Shown: positions 16,459 through 25,087, counted from the stretch's first letter. The stretch: DNA of 64,000 bases from Gemmobacter sp964439015 (GCA_964439015.1 CAYTMV010000003.1:22986-86985); one strand, 5' to 3'. A program made the numbers and translations. The notes: a model not told the origin generated them from the sequence alone.

Positions 16459-17931
16459 TCAGACGATGGGTTCATAGATGGAGGCCGGCAGGTTGTAGCC
16501 CCATTGCTTGAACCGGTCGGAATAATGGCTGCGCACGCCGGTGGCGTTGAAGCGACCGATGATCTTGCCCGAGGGCTCGACGCCGAGGCGTTCGTAGCGG
16601 AAGATTTCCTGCATCGAGATCACCTCGCCCTCCATGCCGGTGATCTCGGTGATCGACACCATCCGGCGCGAGCCGTCCTGCAGGCGGCTGGCCTGCACGA
16701 TCAGGTTGACGGCGCTGGCGATCTGGCTGCGCACCGCTTTCAGCGGCATCTCGATCCCGGCCATCGCCACCATGTTTTCCAGACGGCTGATGCCGTCGCG
16801 CGGGTTGTTGGCGTGGATCGTGGTCATCGAGCCGTCATGGCCAGTGTTCATGGCCTGCAGCATGTCGATCACCTCTTCGCCGCGGGTTTCGCCGACGATG
16901 ATCCGGTCGGGGCGCATCCGCAGCGCGTTGCGCAGACAGTCGCGCTGGGTCACGGCCCCCTTGCCTTCGACGTTTGGCGGGCGGCTTTCCATCCGGCCGA
17001 CATGCACCTGTTGCAGTTGCAATTCGGCGGTATCCTCGATGGTCAGCACGCGTTCGGCATTGTCGATGAAGGAGGACAGCGCGTTCAGCGTGGTGGTCTT
17101 GCCCGAGCCCGTGCCGCCTGAGACGATGATGTTCAGCCGGGTCGACACCGCGGCCTCAAGATACAGTGCCATCTCCTCGGTGAAGGCGCCGAACTTCACC
17201 AGATCGTTGATGCCCAGCTTGTCCTTCTTGAATTTCCGGATCGAGACCAGGCTGCCATCCACCGCCACCGGCGGCACCATGCAGTTGAAACGCGAGCCAT
17301 CTGCCAGACGCGCGTCGCAATAGGGGTTCGATTCGTCCACGCGCCGTCCGACGGCCGACACGATCTTGTCGATGATCCGCAGCAGATGCCGTTCATCCTT
17401 GAAGGTGATGTCCGTCAGCGTCAGCTTGCCGCCGCGTTCGACGAAAATCCGGTTGGGACCATTGACCAGAATGTCGCTGACGGTCTCGTCCTTCAGCAGC
17501 GGCTCCAGCGGGCCGAGGCCCATGACCTCGTCATAAAGCTCCTGGTTCAGGGTGGCGCGATCGTCGCGGTTCAGCGCCACCTGCATCTCGTCCAGCGCCT
17601 CAGAGGCGATGGCGGCGATCTCGGATTTCAGGCTGGCCTCAGAGGCATGTTCCAGTGCGGCAAGGTTCAGCTGTTCCAGCAGACGCTTGTGCAACTCGAC
17701 CTTCAACTCGGCCAGACGGTCCTTGCGCTTGCGCTCCTTGTCGGCGGCAACGGCTTCGGCGGCGGGCTTGGGCGCTGCTGCGGGCCGTGCCGCGGCCAGA
17801 CCGGCGGTCGGGCGGGCCGCGACCTGCTGGGCCGGCTCGGGCGCGGGGGCGCGGGCCGCAGCCCCGGCCCCGACCACCGCCGACAACGGCGCGGTTTTGG
17901 TGGTTTCAGGTTTCTTGAAACGTGCAAACAT
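16459..17931 (-). CDS. tadA: Tad pilus assembly ATPase TadA/CpaF
   Basis: The 490-residue product is a hexameric secretion ATPase of the GspE/VirB11 class that powers Flp pilin extrusion. After an Ala/Pro-rich N-terminus (about residues 15-65) comes the CpaF N domain with LGPLEPLLKDETVSDILVNG. The ATPase core shows Walker A (SGGTGSGKTTT near residues 268-279), the Asp box (LTIEDTAELQL), the Walker B region (RPDRIIVGETRGEE) and the His box (GHDGSMTTIHANNPRDG). All key residues are present. The ATG at 17931 is preferred over the GTG one codon upstream because GGGAGAG is well spaced from it. It is directly followed by tadB. Confidence 0.96.
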   Translation of the reverse strand: MFARFKKPETTKTAPLSAVVGAGAAARAPAPEPAQQVAARPTAGLAAARPAAAPKPAAEAVAADKERKRKDRLAELKVELHKRLLEQLNLAALEHASEASLKSEIAAIASEALDEMQVALNRDDRATLNQELYDEVMGLGPLEPLLKDETVSDILVNGPNRIFVERGGKLTLTDITFKDERHLLRIIDKIVSAVGRRVDESNPYCDARLADGSRFNCMVPPVAVDGSLVSIRKFKKDKLGINDLVKFGAFTEEMALYLEAAVSTRLNIIVSGGTGSGKTTTLNALSSFIDNAERVLTIEDTAELQLQQVHVGRMESRPPNVEGKGAVTQRDCLRNALRMRPDRIIVGETRGEEVIDMLQAMNTGHDGSMTTIHANNPRDGISRLENMVAMAGIEMPLKAVRSQIASAVNLIVQASRLQDGSRRMVSITEITGMEGEVISMQEIFRYERLGVEPSGKIIGRFNATGVRSHYSDRFKQWGYNLPASIYEPIV

Positions 17932-17956
17932 CACTCATCTCTCCCGAAACATGGCC

Positions 17957-19240
17957 TCAGGCCTTGCCGCTGGCCGTGGCCTTGTTCAGATCCGCCAGCG
18001 ATTTCGCCAGCTTGCCGATTTCCTTGCGCAGCGGGTTTTTCGCCGCGTTCACTGCCAACGGCAGGCCGTGGTCATTGGCCTGCGTCACCTGCGATCCGCC
18101 ATCGGGCAGTTGCACCTCCAGCGTGATATCGAGGCTTTCCGCCATCCGCTTGACGCGCGACTTGGCCGCCAGATCGGTGAATTTTGGCGCGCGGTTCAGA
18201 ACATAGCGCAGCTTTTCGGCCTGAAGCCCCTCGGCCTTCAGGGCCCTGACGAAGCGCAGGACGTTCTGCGCCGACCGCAGATCCAGCTCCAGCGGCGCGA
18301 AATAGAGATGCGCGCGCGCCAGCACGGTTTCGGTCCAGGCGACGATGGTGGTGGGCATGTCGATCACCACATAGTCGAAATTGGCCGCCGCCATGTCGAG
18401 GATGCGGCTCACGTCCTCGGGCGTCACGATGTCCAGCGGCAGCATGTCAGCCGGCGCGGTGAAGACGTTCAGCCGGTCGTTGAAGGTCAGCATCGCGTTC
18501 ACGAAACTTTCGCTGTCGGCGTGTTCGGTATCCTGCAGGATCTCGAACACCGCCTCGCGGCGCGGCAGGTCCAGATAGGTTGAAACGGCGCCGAATTGCA
18601 GATCGAGGTCGATCAGGCAGACGCGCGGCGGGTTGTCCTTGTCGGCATTTGCCAATTCCCACGCCAGATTGACGGCAAAGGTCGTGGCGCCCACGCCGCC
18701 CGCCAGACCATGCACCGGCAGCATCACGGCCTGCCGGTCGCCCTTGGCCTTGAAGCTGGGCGCCTGATGTGGGCCGTCGGCCGGTAGATCCTCGATCGGG
18801 GCCGGGCTGGGCGGCATGTCGGTTTCGGCGGCAGGTTGCGACAGCCGATCAATCGCCTCATGCAGCGCACCATCCGGCAGCGGATAGGGCACGAAATCCT
18901 CGGCCCCCAACCGCAGCAGCTGGTGCAGGGCCACCGGGCTCAGCTGATCGGCAATCACGATCACCTTGATGTCACGCGCGCGGGCGGCGCGGATGATGTC
19001 GGAAATCCGCGTCAGATCGGCCTCGTCGGCGGCATTGACGGCCACGGCCACAAATTCCAGCGTCGCGGCCTCGGGTTGGCCCAGAAAGATCAGCGCGTCG
19101 TCGAAAGACAAGTCGCCCCAGCTTTCGCCCAGGGCTGCCTCCATGTCGTCGATCAGCAACTCGAAGTTCTGAACATCGCGCGAGATCGTGCACGCCCGGA
19201 TGGGCGCGGGGTCGGGCTGGAGATTTGCCACACTCGTCAT
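17957..19240 (-). CDS. cpaE: Tad pilus localisation ATPase TadZ/CpaE
   Basis: The 427-residue product has an N-terminal receiver-like domain (about residues 15-130, with SDIIRAARARDIKVIVIADQLSP) lacking a clear phosphorylation site, and a C-terminal MinD/ParA-type ATPase domain from about residue 165 (HGLAGGVGATTFAVNLAWEL, then CLIDLDLQFGA, DYVVIDMPTT). TadZ places the pilus machine in the cell, often at a pole. The deviant Walker A lacks the usual first lysine (GLAGGVGATT), which is seen in other TadZ proteins. The start is set at the ATG ending at 19240; the open frame continues upstream to 19429 without a good start signal. It lies between the OmpA-like gene and tadA. Confidence 0.9.
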   Translation of the reverse strand: MTSVANLQPDPAPIRACTISRDVQNFELLIDDMEAALGESWGDLSFDDALIFLGQPEAATLEFVAVAVNAADEADLTRISDIIRAARARDIKVIVIADQLSPVALHQLLRLGAEDFVPYPLPDGALHEAIDRLSQPAAETDMPPSPAPIEDLPADGPHQAPSFKAKGDRQAVMLPVHGLAGGVGATTFAVNLAWELANADKDNPPRVCLIDLDLQFGAVSTYLDLPRREAVFEILQDTEHADSESFVNAMLTFNDRLNVFTAPADMLPLDIVTPEDVSRILDMAAANFDYVVIDMPTTIVAWTETVLARAHLYFAPLELDLRSAQNVLRFVRALKAEGLQAEKLRYVLNRAPKFTDLAAKSRVKRMAESLDITLEVQLPDGGSQVTQANDHGLPLAVNAAKNPLRKEIGKLAKSLADLNKATASGKA

Positions 19241-19478
19241 TGCCTCATGTCCTTCCTGATCCGGCAAGGCTGGCCGCATCTGCGGCCAAACCTGCCGCTG
19301 GGCCGTTTTGGCCGCACGGTTGGTTCGCTTGACCGCAAGCTGACGGGCAATGTTGGCAGGAATGGGGCTAGAAGATCGTTTTTCTGGGGTTTTAGCGATC
19401 AGCTGGAAACGACAGCGTGAGGATCGCAACCTTGGCGGGCAAGGAAGACGGGCGGACCGGCGCGGCCCGCCCTTGGGG

Positions 19479-20135
19479 TCAATTGGTGCCTGTGACCTGA
19501 GTCTCGATGATCGCGCTCTGCGGATGCGGGCGTTCGGCCAGGCTCTCGGTCGAGGCGCGGTTGACCAGCGTGCGCCAGACGATTTCGGCGTATTTGCCGT
19601 TCATGACCGTGGGATGGTTCTGGACAAAGCCCGAAACGGCGGTTTCCGCACGGCGGTTGGCTTGTTCGGGGCCGGGCGAGGGGACCAGCGGCTGGGTTTC
19701 GCCATGGCTGACCAAGGCATCCAGCCGGCTGCGCGAGATGCCGCGGCTGCCGAGATAGGCCACCACGGCCTGCGCCCGGCGTTTGCCCAACGCCTGGTTA
19801 TACCCTTCAGAGCCGACCAGATCGGTATGCCCGAAGACCGAGAAGCGCAGTTCGGGGAACTGCTGCATCCACGCCGCTTGCTGGTCCAGCACCGCCCGCG
19901 CCGCCCCATCCAGTTGCGAGGAGTTGAAGGCGAAGGTGACGCTATGCGGCACCTCTTGTGCGAAACGGGTGCCAAGCTGCACCGCATAATTCATCTGGCC
20001 CGACTGGATCGCCACGTTGTTCATCGTGGCCTGCCCGAAAGCGGGCTGGATCTCGGACGAGCCGACGGGGGTGTTGAACTCGTCGCAGGCGGTCAGCGAC
20101 AGGGCGGCCAGCGCCGGAAACAGGACTGCGCGCAT
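19479..20135 (-). CDS. OmpA-family lipoprotein of the tad locus
   Basis: The 218-residue product has a lipoprotein signal (FPALAALSLTACDEF, Cys 17) and an OmpA-like peptidoglycan-binding domain at about residues 65-170, with VTFAFNSSQLDGAARAVL, FSVFGHTDLVGSEGYNQALGKRRAQAV and the segment ETQPLVPSPGPEQANRRAE. It probably holds the outer-membrane part of the pilus channel to the cell wall and takes the CpaD place in this operon. It starts five bases after cpaC ends. The C-terminal 50 residues have no known domain. A longer open frame to 20399 overlaps cpaC and is rejected. Confidence 0.88.
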   Translation of the reverse strand: MRAVLFPALAALSLTACDEFNTPVGSSEIQPAFGQATMNNVAIQSGQMNYAVQLGTRFAQEVPHSVTFAFNSSQLDGAARAVLDQQAAWMQQFPELRFSVFGHTDLVGSEGYNQALGKRRAQAVVAYLGSRGISRSRLDALVSHGETQPLVPSPGPEQANRRAETAVSGFVQNHPTVMNGKYAEIVWRTLVNRASTESLAERPHPQSAIIETQVTGTN

Positions 20136-20140
20136 CGGCC

Positions 20141-21544
20141 TTACTCCATCACATAACCATAGGACCCCGAAAAGTCCTGCCGCGCCACTTCGCCGGCCGG
20201 ACCCTTGCCCGAGACCTTGCCGAACAGGAACAGCTCTTTTTCGGTGGGGATGCGCACGCGGTCGGTGGGCAGGGCCAGCACCTCGCCGCGGGTCGGCGTC
20301 ACCAGATGCGGCGTGACGATGATCACCAATTCCGATTGCGCGCGCTGATATTCGGCGCTGCGGAAAAGGGCGCCCAGCACCGGGATGTCGCCCAGCCAAG
20401 GCACCTGACCGTTCAGATCGCGGAAGTCATCTTGCAAAAGACCGGCGATGGCAAAACTTTCGCCGTCGCGCATCTCGACCGTGGTCGAGGTCTCACGCCG
20501 CTTGAAGGCGTTGATCGAGAAGCCCTCGGATTCCAGCGTGACGGTGCTGTCGATCGACGAAACCGCGGCGTTGATCGACAGGTTGATGATGTCGCCATCG
20601 ACCACGACCGGGGTAAAGTTCAACTCCACGCCGAAGGGTTTGTATTCGACCGTGATCCGACCCTCATCGGCGGCAACCGGGATCGGATATTCGCCACCGG
20701 CCAGAAACTTGGCCTCCTGCCCTGACAGGGCGGTCAGGTTGGGCTCGGCCAGGGTGCGCACGACACCCTTGGATTCCAGCGCCTCAAGCAGCACCGCAAA
20801 CTGCATCGACCCGGCCGAGAAGCCCAAGGTCATCGAGCCTTGGGTGCCGACCTTCGAATTGGCCTGCCCGCCGTTGAAGGCATTGGTCCAGGCCGCCGGA
20901 TTGCCCAGCGTGCCAGTGCCGGCCTTGACGCCCACATCCGAGCCGGTGCCGTTGATCGCCAGCGACGAGGACAGGTTCTTGGCAACCGAGCGTTGCATTT
21001 CGGCAAAGCGCACCTTCAGCATCACCTGCTGGGTGCCGCCCACGGTCATCAGGTTCGAGACCCGCTCGGGCGCGTAGCGTTCGGCCAGATCCAGCGCGCG
21101 ATCCATCTTGGCGACCGAGGATACCGTGCCGGACAGCACGATGCCGTCATTGGCCGTGCGGACCTCGATGGTCTCGCCGGGCAGGATCTGCCGCAGACGC
21201 TCCTTGAACTCGGACACGTCGGCGCCGACCTGCACCTCGACATTCGAGATCAGCCGCCCATCCGCCCCCAGCAGGGTCAGCGTGGTGCGGCCGGGCGCCT
21301 TGCCCAGCACATAGATCGACTTGTCCGACAGGGTCGAGATGTCGGCGATACCGGGATTGGCAATCGACAGTTCCGCAAAGGGAACGTCGCTTTCCACAAC
21401 CACCGCGCGGTTCATCGGCACTTCCAGCGACTGGTTCGCGCCGCTTTCCATCACACGCAGGCCCTGCGCATAAAGGGGCGTCAGGCCGGTAGAACTCATG
21501 CCCAGCCCCATCAGGCCAGCCACCATGATACTGCGCAACCGCAT
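20141..21544 (-). CDS. cpaC: Tad pilus outer-membrane secretin CpaC/RcpA
   Basis: The 467-residue product has a Sec signal peptide (about residues 1-26, ending PLYAQG), an N-terminal pilus-specific domain, a BON-type domain (EFKERLRQILPGETIEVRTANDGIVLSGTVSS), and the secretin core from about residue 225 (GSMQFAVLLEALESKGVVRTLAEPNLTALSGQEAKFLAGGE, then YKPFGVELNFTPVV and a final VIIVTPHLV). The protein forms the ring through which the Flp pilus crosses the outer membrane. The ATG at 21544 follows GGCAGGAATT; the open frame to 21628 is upstream noise. The gene lies between cpaB and the OmpA-like gene. Confidence 0.95.
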   Translation of the reverse strand: MRLRSIMVAGLMGLGMSSTGLTPLYAQGLRVMESGANQSLEVPMNRAVVVESDVPFAELSIANPGIADISTLSDKSIYVLGKAPGRTTLTLLGADGRLISNVEVQVGADVSEFKERLRQILPGETIEVRTANDGIVLSGTVSSVAKMDRALDLAERYAPERVSNLMTVGGTQQVMLKVRFAEMQRSVAKNLSSSLAINGTGSDVGVKAGTGTLGNPAAWTNAFNGGQANSKVGTQGSMTLGFSAGSMQFAVLLEALESKGVVRTLAEPNLTALSGQEAKFLAGGEYPIPVAADEGRITVEYKPFGVELNFTPVVVDGDIINLSINAAVSSIDSTVTLESEGFSINAFKRRETSTTVEMRDGESFAIAGLLQDDFRDLNGQVPWLGDIPVLGALFRSAEYQRAQSELVIIVTPHLVTPTRGEVLALPTDRVRIPTEKELFLFGKVSGKGPAGEVARQDFSGSYGYVME

Positions 21545-21727
21545 AATTCCTGCCTTTCGAAACATGCCTGAGCCCGGATCTTTTGTCCGGTTTGGGATCA
21601 AGATGCGCGATCCACCGTTTTTTTGCAAGAATCAATCAATTCCGGGGTGAAACGGCCGCAATTTAGGCAACCGTCCGTGCATGGAATGTCACAGGCGCGA
21701 CTTGAAGGCCGCGCCGGCCGAGTGGCA

Positions 21728-22576
21728 TCAATTTGTGCAGGGGATCGGGATCTGCACCACCTCGGTGCCCTTGCGGGTGGTGATGTGGCACTCAGGCACC
21801 GCAACCTCGGCCGTCTCGGGCAGGATCGGTGCCGGTTCGGCGCAATTGCCCAACAGCGCACAGGTCGAGGTTTCGATCGGCGCGACCGCGGTGGTGTCAC
21901 CCTTGCCCACCAGCGCCACCGACAACTGTCCTGAGGCCTGCCCCTGGGTCAATCGCGCCACCTGTTCCGGGCTGGCAGCCACCGTCAGTGATTTCGGCGC
22001 CCCCGTCACTTTTTCCTTCTCGGGGCGGTCCACGGCGATGATCTCGATCGCTGTCTCGATCAACTGGGTCACTTCGTTGCCATTGGCGCTGGCCCCGGTC
22101 CAGAACACGTCAACCGTATTGCCCGGCTGCAGATAGCGGGACGCGCCAGCAGCATCTCCGAACTGGATGGTGAAGGCCCGCTGGCCGTTCTTGAGCATCG
22201 TGGTCAGGCCTGCGGCCTCGCCCGGCTCGGTCACCTTGACGGCGAGGATCGGCTCAAACGCTTCCATCTGCCGCAGCACGAAACGGGGGGTCTTGTCGCC
22301 ATCCGGAAACAGCACCGCTTCGTCGCTGAACGTGCCCTCGGGCAGGGCGTTCTTTTGCCAGAAGATCTTCTGGACATCCTCGGGCGTCAGCGGGTCGCCG
22401 TAGTTCAGCGGTTTCTTGACGACAAAAACCTCGACCAGCGGACCCATCTTCGCGCGCAGCTGGCGTTCCTTGACCAGTTCGGCCTGAGTCTGGCCGATAT
22501 AGCCCTGCGCCATATAGACCGCCGCCCCCGCCAGCGCGAGGCCGACCAGCAAAACCAATCCGAAAACCATCCGCAT
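21728..22576 (-). CDS. cpaB: Flp pilus assembly protein CpaB/RcpC
   Basis: The 282-residue product has an N-terminal membrane anchor (MVFGLVLLVGLALAGAAVYMAQGYI) followed by a periplasmic SAF domain (about residues 45-110, EVFVVKKPLNYGDPLTPEDVQ) and the CpaB C-terminal domain with RYLQPGNTVDVFWTGA. It is thought to link the secretin to the cell wall. Two C-terminal cysteine pairs (CALLGNC and CHITTRKG...PC) could form disulfides. The start ATG at 22576 follows AGGTGA; a GTG three codons earlier is possible. It lies 40 bases downstream of the first Flp pilin gene. Confidence 0.92.
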   Translation of the reverse strand: MRMVFGLVLLVGLALAGAAVYMAQGYIGQTQAELVKERQLRAKMGPLVEVFVVKKPLNYGDPLTPEDVQKIFWQKNALPEGTFSDEAVLFPDGDKTPRFVLRQMEAFEPILAVKVTEPGEAAGLTTMLKNGQRAFTIQFGDAAGASRYLQPGNTVDVFWTGASANGNEVTQLIETAIEIIAVDRPEKEKVTGAPKSLTVAASPEQVARLTQGQASGQLSVALVGKGDTTAVAPIETSTCALLGNCAEPAPILPETAEVAVPECHITTRKGTEVVQIPIPCTN

Positions 22577-22615
22577 CGCAATCACCTGTTCACTGTTGCC
22601 CGGGTCAGCCGGGGG

Positions 22616-22807
22616 TTACTGGTTGCCGTAGCCGGCGTTCACACTGTCCAGCAGTGCGCCGGTATTGTCGGCGATGTTTTCGGTCGAATAGGCAATTGGC
22701 GTCAGCGCCAACATGCCCAGGCCGACGATCGCGGCGGTCAGCACCACCCAGTCAACGGTCACGGCACCAGAATCGTCGGATGCATAGGCTGTCAACTTTC
22801 GCAGCAT
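22616..22807 (-). CDS. Flp-type pilin, divergent copy
   Basis: The 63-residue product is a type IVb pilin of the Flp family. It has a short basic leader (MLRKLTAYASDDSGAVTVDW), then the hydrophobic helix VVLTAAIVGLGMLALTPIAY and a short tail ending AGYGNQ. The processing site is likely after the Gly of SGAVTVDW, giving a mature pilin starting at Ala with the key Asp near position 5 (in place of the usual Glu). It is about half identical to the two other pilins in the locus, mainly in the helix. It lies closest to cpaB and may be a minor pilin or pseudopilin. AAGGA precedes the ATG. Confidence 0.88.
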   Translation of the reverse strand: MLRKLTAYASDDSGAVTVDWVVLTAAIVGLGMLALTPIAYSTENIADNTGALLDSVNAGYGNQ

Positions 22808-22985
22808 CGGTCGTTCCTTTCTGATCGGCCCGAAAGCTGCGGACTCTCAGCGCCAGAAGTCGTCTCGGGCTTGCGGCCCACATTGCCTTTGTGACGGACA
22901 ATTGTGGCTGAATGCGGGACAGAAACAGGAATTTTCCCGGTTTTTCGGTCACGCCGCCGGCCCTTGCCGAGGGCTGCTGCCAAGA

Positions 22986-23025
22986 GAAACGGGCTACATC
23001 CCGTCCCGGATGCAGCCCGCGTTTC
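22986..23025 (-). terminator. Long hairpin between pilin genes (terminator or attenuator)
   Basis: GAAAC-GGGCT-CATCC pairs with GGATG-AGCCC-GTTTC across a six-base loop, with two small bulges. On the minus strand it comes right after the second pilin gene and is followed by TTTCTCTT. It would let the pilin mRNA accumulate above the rest of the operon. Confidence 0.6.
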
Positions 23026-23042
23026 CGCCCTAAGCGGATGGA

Positions 23043-23237
23043 TCAGTTGCCGTAGCCGGCGGTGGTGTTGTCCAGCTCGGTCACGATGTCGGCCGACAGG
23101 CCTTCGATGCCGCCGCCGACGACGTTCATCACGACGATGCCCAGGCCAACGATGGCGGCGGTCAGCACGACCCAGTCAACGGTCACGGCGCCGGCTTCGT
23201 CATTCTTGAACGATTTGAAGATGTTCAGCAGTTTCAT
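23043..23237 (-). CDS. flp: Flp-type pilin, identical copy A
   Basis: The 64-residue product is a Flp pilin: basic leader MKLLNIFKSFKNDEAGAVTV, cleavage expected after the Gly of EAGAVTVDW, then the helix VVLTAAIVGLGIVVMNVVGG and the tail LSADIVTELDNTTAGYGN. It is identical at both protein and DNA level to the copy at 23552-23746; the 200 bases 23041-23240 equal 23550-23749. The sequence outside that block is unrelated between copies. The likely main pilus subunit. A strong hairpin follows it, and a CtrA-like site lies 142 bases upstream of its start. Confidence 0.93.
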   Translation of the reverse strand: MKLLNIFKSFKNDEAGAVTVDWVVLTAAIVGLGIVVMNVVGGGIEGLSADIVTELDNTTAGYGN

Positions 23238-23378
23238 GGTTTGTGTCCTCTGGGTTCCATTGCACAAGGTATCGCCGCGGCGGGTTTTCCGTAGCGGCCT
23301 CTGTTCCGCACGATCACCGTTTCGATGGGCCCATTTGCCCCCCCAATCATGGCCGGACTTGGGCAAGGGTTGGGAATT

Positions 23379-23393
23379 TTAACGATCTTTAAA
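23379..23393 (-). promoter_or_regulatory. CtrA-like site upstream of pilin copy A
   Basis: On the minus strand the stretch reads TTTA-AAGATCG-TTAA, one base from the CtrA consensus TTAA-N7-TTAA. It lies about 142 bases upstream of the copy A start, almost the same distance as the perfect site of copy B. Confidence 0.45.
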
Positions 23394-23527
23394 CGGTCAA
23401 TTCGAGAGCTTGCATGGCGCGTCCGAGGCGGTTGCGCGGATGCGCCTGCCTGCGGCGGTCTGGAAGGGCCGCGCAAATGCCGAAGGGCCGCCCCGCACGC
23501 AGCGAGACGGCCCCCGGAAGGTCGGTT

Positions 23528-23546
23528 GGGCGCGCCTGGCGCGCCC
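23528..23546 (-). terminator. GC-rich hairpin right after pilin copy B
   Basis: GGGCGCGCC and GGCGCGCCC are perfect partners around one base (five-base loop in practice), six bases past the pilin stop. A second hairpin, GGGCCG...CGGCCC at about 23485-23513, follows. There is no T-run, so these may protect the mRNA 3' end rather than stop transcription outright. Confidence 0.45.
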
Positions 23547-23551
23547 GAAGA

Positions 23552-23746
23552 TCAGTTGCCGTAGCCGGCGGTGGTGTTGTCCAGCTCGGTCACGATGTCG
23601 GCCGACAGGCCTTCGATGCCGCCGCCGACGACGTTCATCACGACGATGCCCAGGCCAACGATGGCGGCGGTCAGCACGACCCAGTCAACGGTCACGGCGC
23701 CGGCTTCGTCATTCTTGAACGATTTGAAGATGTTCAGCAGTTTCAT
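23552..23746 (-). CDS. flp: Flp-type pilin, identical copy B
   Basis: The 64-residue product is exactly the same as copy A, including silent positions. This is the first gene of the tad locus and has a perfect CtrA-like site upstream. The Flp motif is present: a Gly before AVTVDW and a 20-residue hydrophobic helix, with Asp where most type IV pilins have Glu. Exact identity with unrelated flanks suggests recent duplication or gene conversion. AAGGACAAG precedes the ATG at 23746. Two gene doses may raise the supply of the major pilin. As with copy A, product length and the GYGN ending are typical of Rhodobacteraceae pilins. Confidence 0.93.
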   Translation of the reverse strand: MKLLNIFKSFKNDEAGAVTVDWVVLTAAIVGLGIVVMNVVGGGIEGLSADIVTELDNTTAGYGN

Positions 23747-24047
23747 GGTCTTGTCCTTCCTAGGGTTCAGGGTCCATCCGCTTTCGGTTGCTCGGGTGGT
23801 TCATTCCCTCCGTCGCGGCATGAGGACATAAAGCCCCCTGAAACGGGCATCAGTGGGACGGCAAAAGGGCAATCAACAAAATCCGCAGCATTAAATGATC
23901 GTTAATTCGCAGGGGGTTTGCTGGCGGGCATCAGCCAATGGGGCAGCATTGCGGCAATCACGCCACGATTGCGGACGAAAGGAATCAACCGGTGGAAAAG
24001 GGGGGATGATTCTGGCAGGATGAAAAAAACAAAAGCAGGCACCGCCA
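23747..24047. other. Divergent promoter region of the tad locus and the transglycosylase gene
   Basis: About 300 bases with no gene I can support. It is AT-richer than its neighbours and holds the CtrA-like site at 23891-23905. Nothing else stands out apart from the purine-rich GATGAAAAAAACAAAAGCAGG stretch just before the transglycosylase start. Confidence 0.55.
23891..23905 (-). promoter_or_regulatory. Perfect CtrA-type site TTAA-N7-TTAA upstream of pilin copy B
   Basis: TTAA-ATGATCG-TTAA matches the consensus of the cell-cycle regulator CtrA, which controls pilA in Caulobacter. It lies 145 bases upstream of the pilin start. It is symmetric, so it could also act on the divergent transglycosylase gene at 24048. 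Confidence 0.6.
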
Positions 24048-24974
24048 ATGAAGCGGATCAGAGCAGTTCACCTTGCCGGGCCGGTGTTGCTGGCCCTGTC
24101 TCTGGCGGCAGCCGGTCGGGCTGCGGCTCAGGAAGACCTGTCAAAGGCCGACATCCCTGAAACGGCCGCGCCGCCCGCCTTTGAATCCTTCACCTTCCGG
24201 CGGGTGGGTCTGCCGGGTGCCCCCGGCAGCCGTCGCATCACCGTGCAGATTGACCCGGCCGAGCAAGCCCGCCGTCTGGCCGCGTCACCCAAGGTCGACC
24301 GCGCGGCCGAGCAGGCGCCGCGCGACATCCCCGAGCCCAAACCACAAGCGCCAGCGGCCGCCAAGGCCGCCCCCGCCACAGCCTACAGCTGGTTCTGGGA
24401 GCGCGTGCCCACCGCGCGCAGCGCCGTCGATGACCGGTTTCCCTTGGCCTTGGCGGCCCTGTCGCAAGGGCCCGGCGGCGCGCAGGTCGCAGCGCCCCGG
24501 ATGCAGAACCTGCAGGACATGGTTGACCGTTACGGGATCGATATCCTCAAGGCCACGCTGGGCACCGAAGTCTCACCCGCACTGGCCTTGGCGGTGATCG
24601 GCATCGAAAGTGCCGGTCGCGCCGATGCCGTAAGCCATGCCGGGGCGCAAGGGCTGATGCAGCTCATTCCCGCCACCGCCGACCGGTTTGGCGTCTCTGA
24701 CTCGATGGACCCGGCGCAGAACATCCGCGGCGGTGTGGCCTATCTCGATTGGTTGATGAAGCGGTTCGACCGCGATCCGCTGATGGTGCTGGCCGCCTAC
24801 AATGCCGGCGAGGGCGCGGTCGAGGCGAATGACGGCGTCCCTCCCTATGCCGAAACCCGCGACTATGTGCCCAAGGTGCTGGCCGCGTGGCAGGTGGCAC
24901 AGGGCCTGTGCCAAAGTCCGCCGCAACTGGTCAGCGATCCCTGCGTTTTCAAGGTCATGGCGAAGGGCGGCTGA
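24048..24974 (+). CDS. Periplasmic lytic transglycosylase (SLT domain)
   Basis: The 308-residue product has a signal peptide (about residues 1-27, ending GRAAAQE), an Ala/Pro-rich linker region, and a C-terminal Slt domain at about residues 150-290. The domain shows the catalytic glutamate in ALAVIGIESAGRADAVS, the family mark GAQGLMQLIPATADRFGV, GGVAYLDWLMKRF, and AYNAGEGAVEANDGVPPYAET. Such enzymes cut peptidoglycan with formation of anhydro-muramic ends. Standing divergently next to the pilin genes, it could open the cell wall for the pilus machine, though that is inference. Its own tad link would need co-regulation through the shared promoter region. Confidence 0.92.
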   Translation: MKRIRAVHLAGPVLLALSLAAAGRAAAQEDLSKADIPETAAPPAFESFTFRRVGLPGAPGSRRITVQIDPAEQARRLAASPKVDRAAEQAPRDIPEPKPQAPAAAKAAPATAYSWFWERVPTARSAVDDRFPLALAALSQGPGGAQVAAPRMQNLQDMVDRYGIDILKATLGTEVSPALALAVIGIESAGRADAVSHAGAQGLMQLIPATADRFGVSDSMDPAQNIRGGVAYLDWLMKRFDRDPLMVLAAYNAGEGAVEANDGVPPYAETRDYVPKVLAAWQVAQGLCQSPPQLVSDPCVFKVMAKGG

Positions 24975-24995
24975 TGCCGTTGCCGCCGCCCTCAG

Positions 24996-25080
24996 CATCA
25001 TTCAGGTGAAAGTATCCCGGGGGGCTGCCGAGGGTTCGCCATCGGTCCGGGCAACCGATGGCAGCGGGCAGCGCCCCCGC
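24996..25080. repeat. Family A repeat, half copy, with terminator hairpins
   Basis: CATCATTCAGG...AGTATCCCGGGGGG at 24996-25024 equals one arm of the full repeats at 941 and 60034. Next to it, GCCATCGGT (25038-25046) pairs perfectly with ACCGATGGC (25054-25062), and GCGGGCAGCGCCCCCGC follows. It lies between two convergent genes and probably ends both transcripts. Confidence 0.7.
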
Positions 25081-25087
25081 TCCGGCC

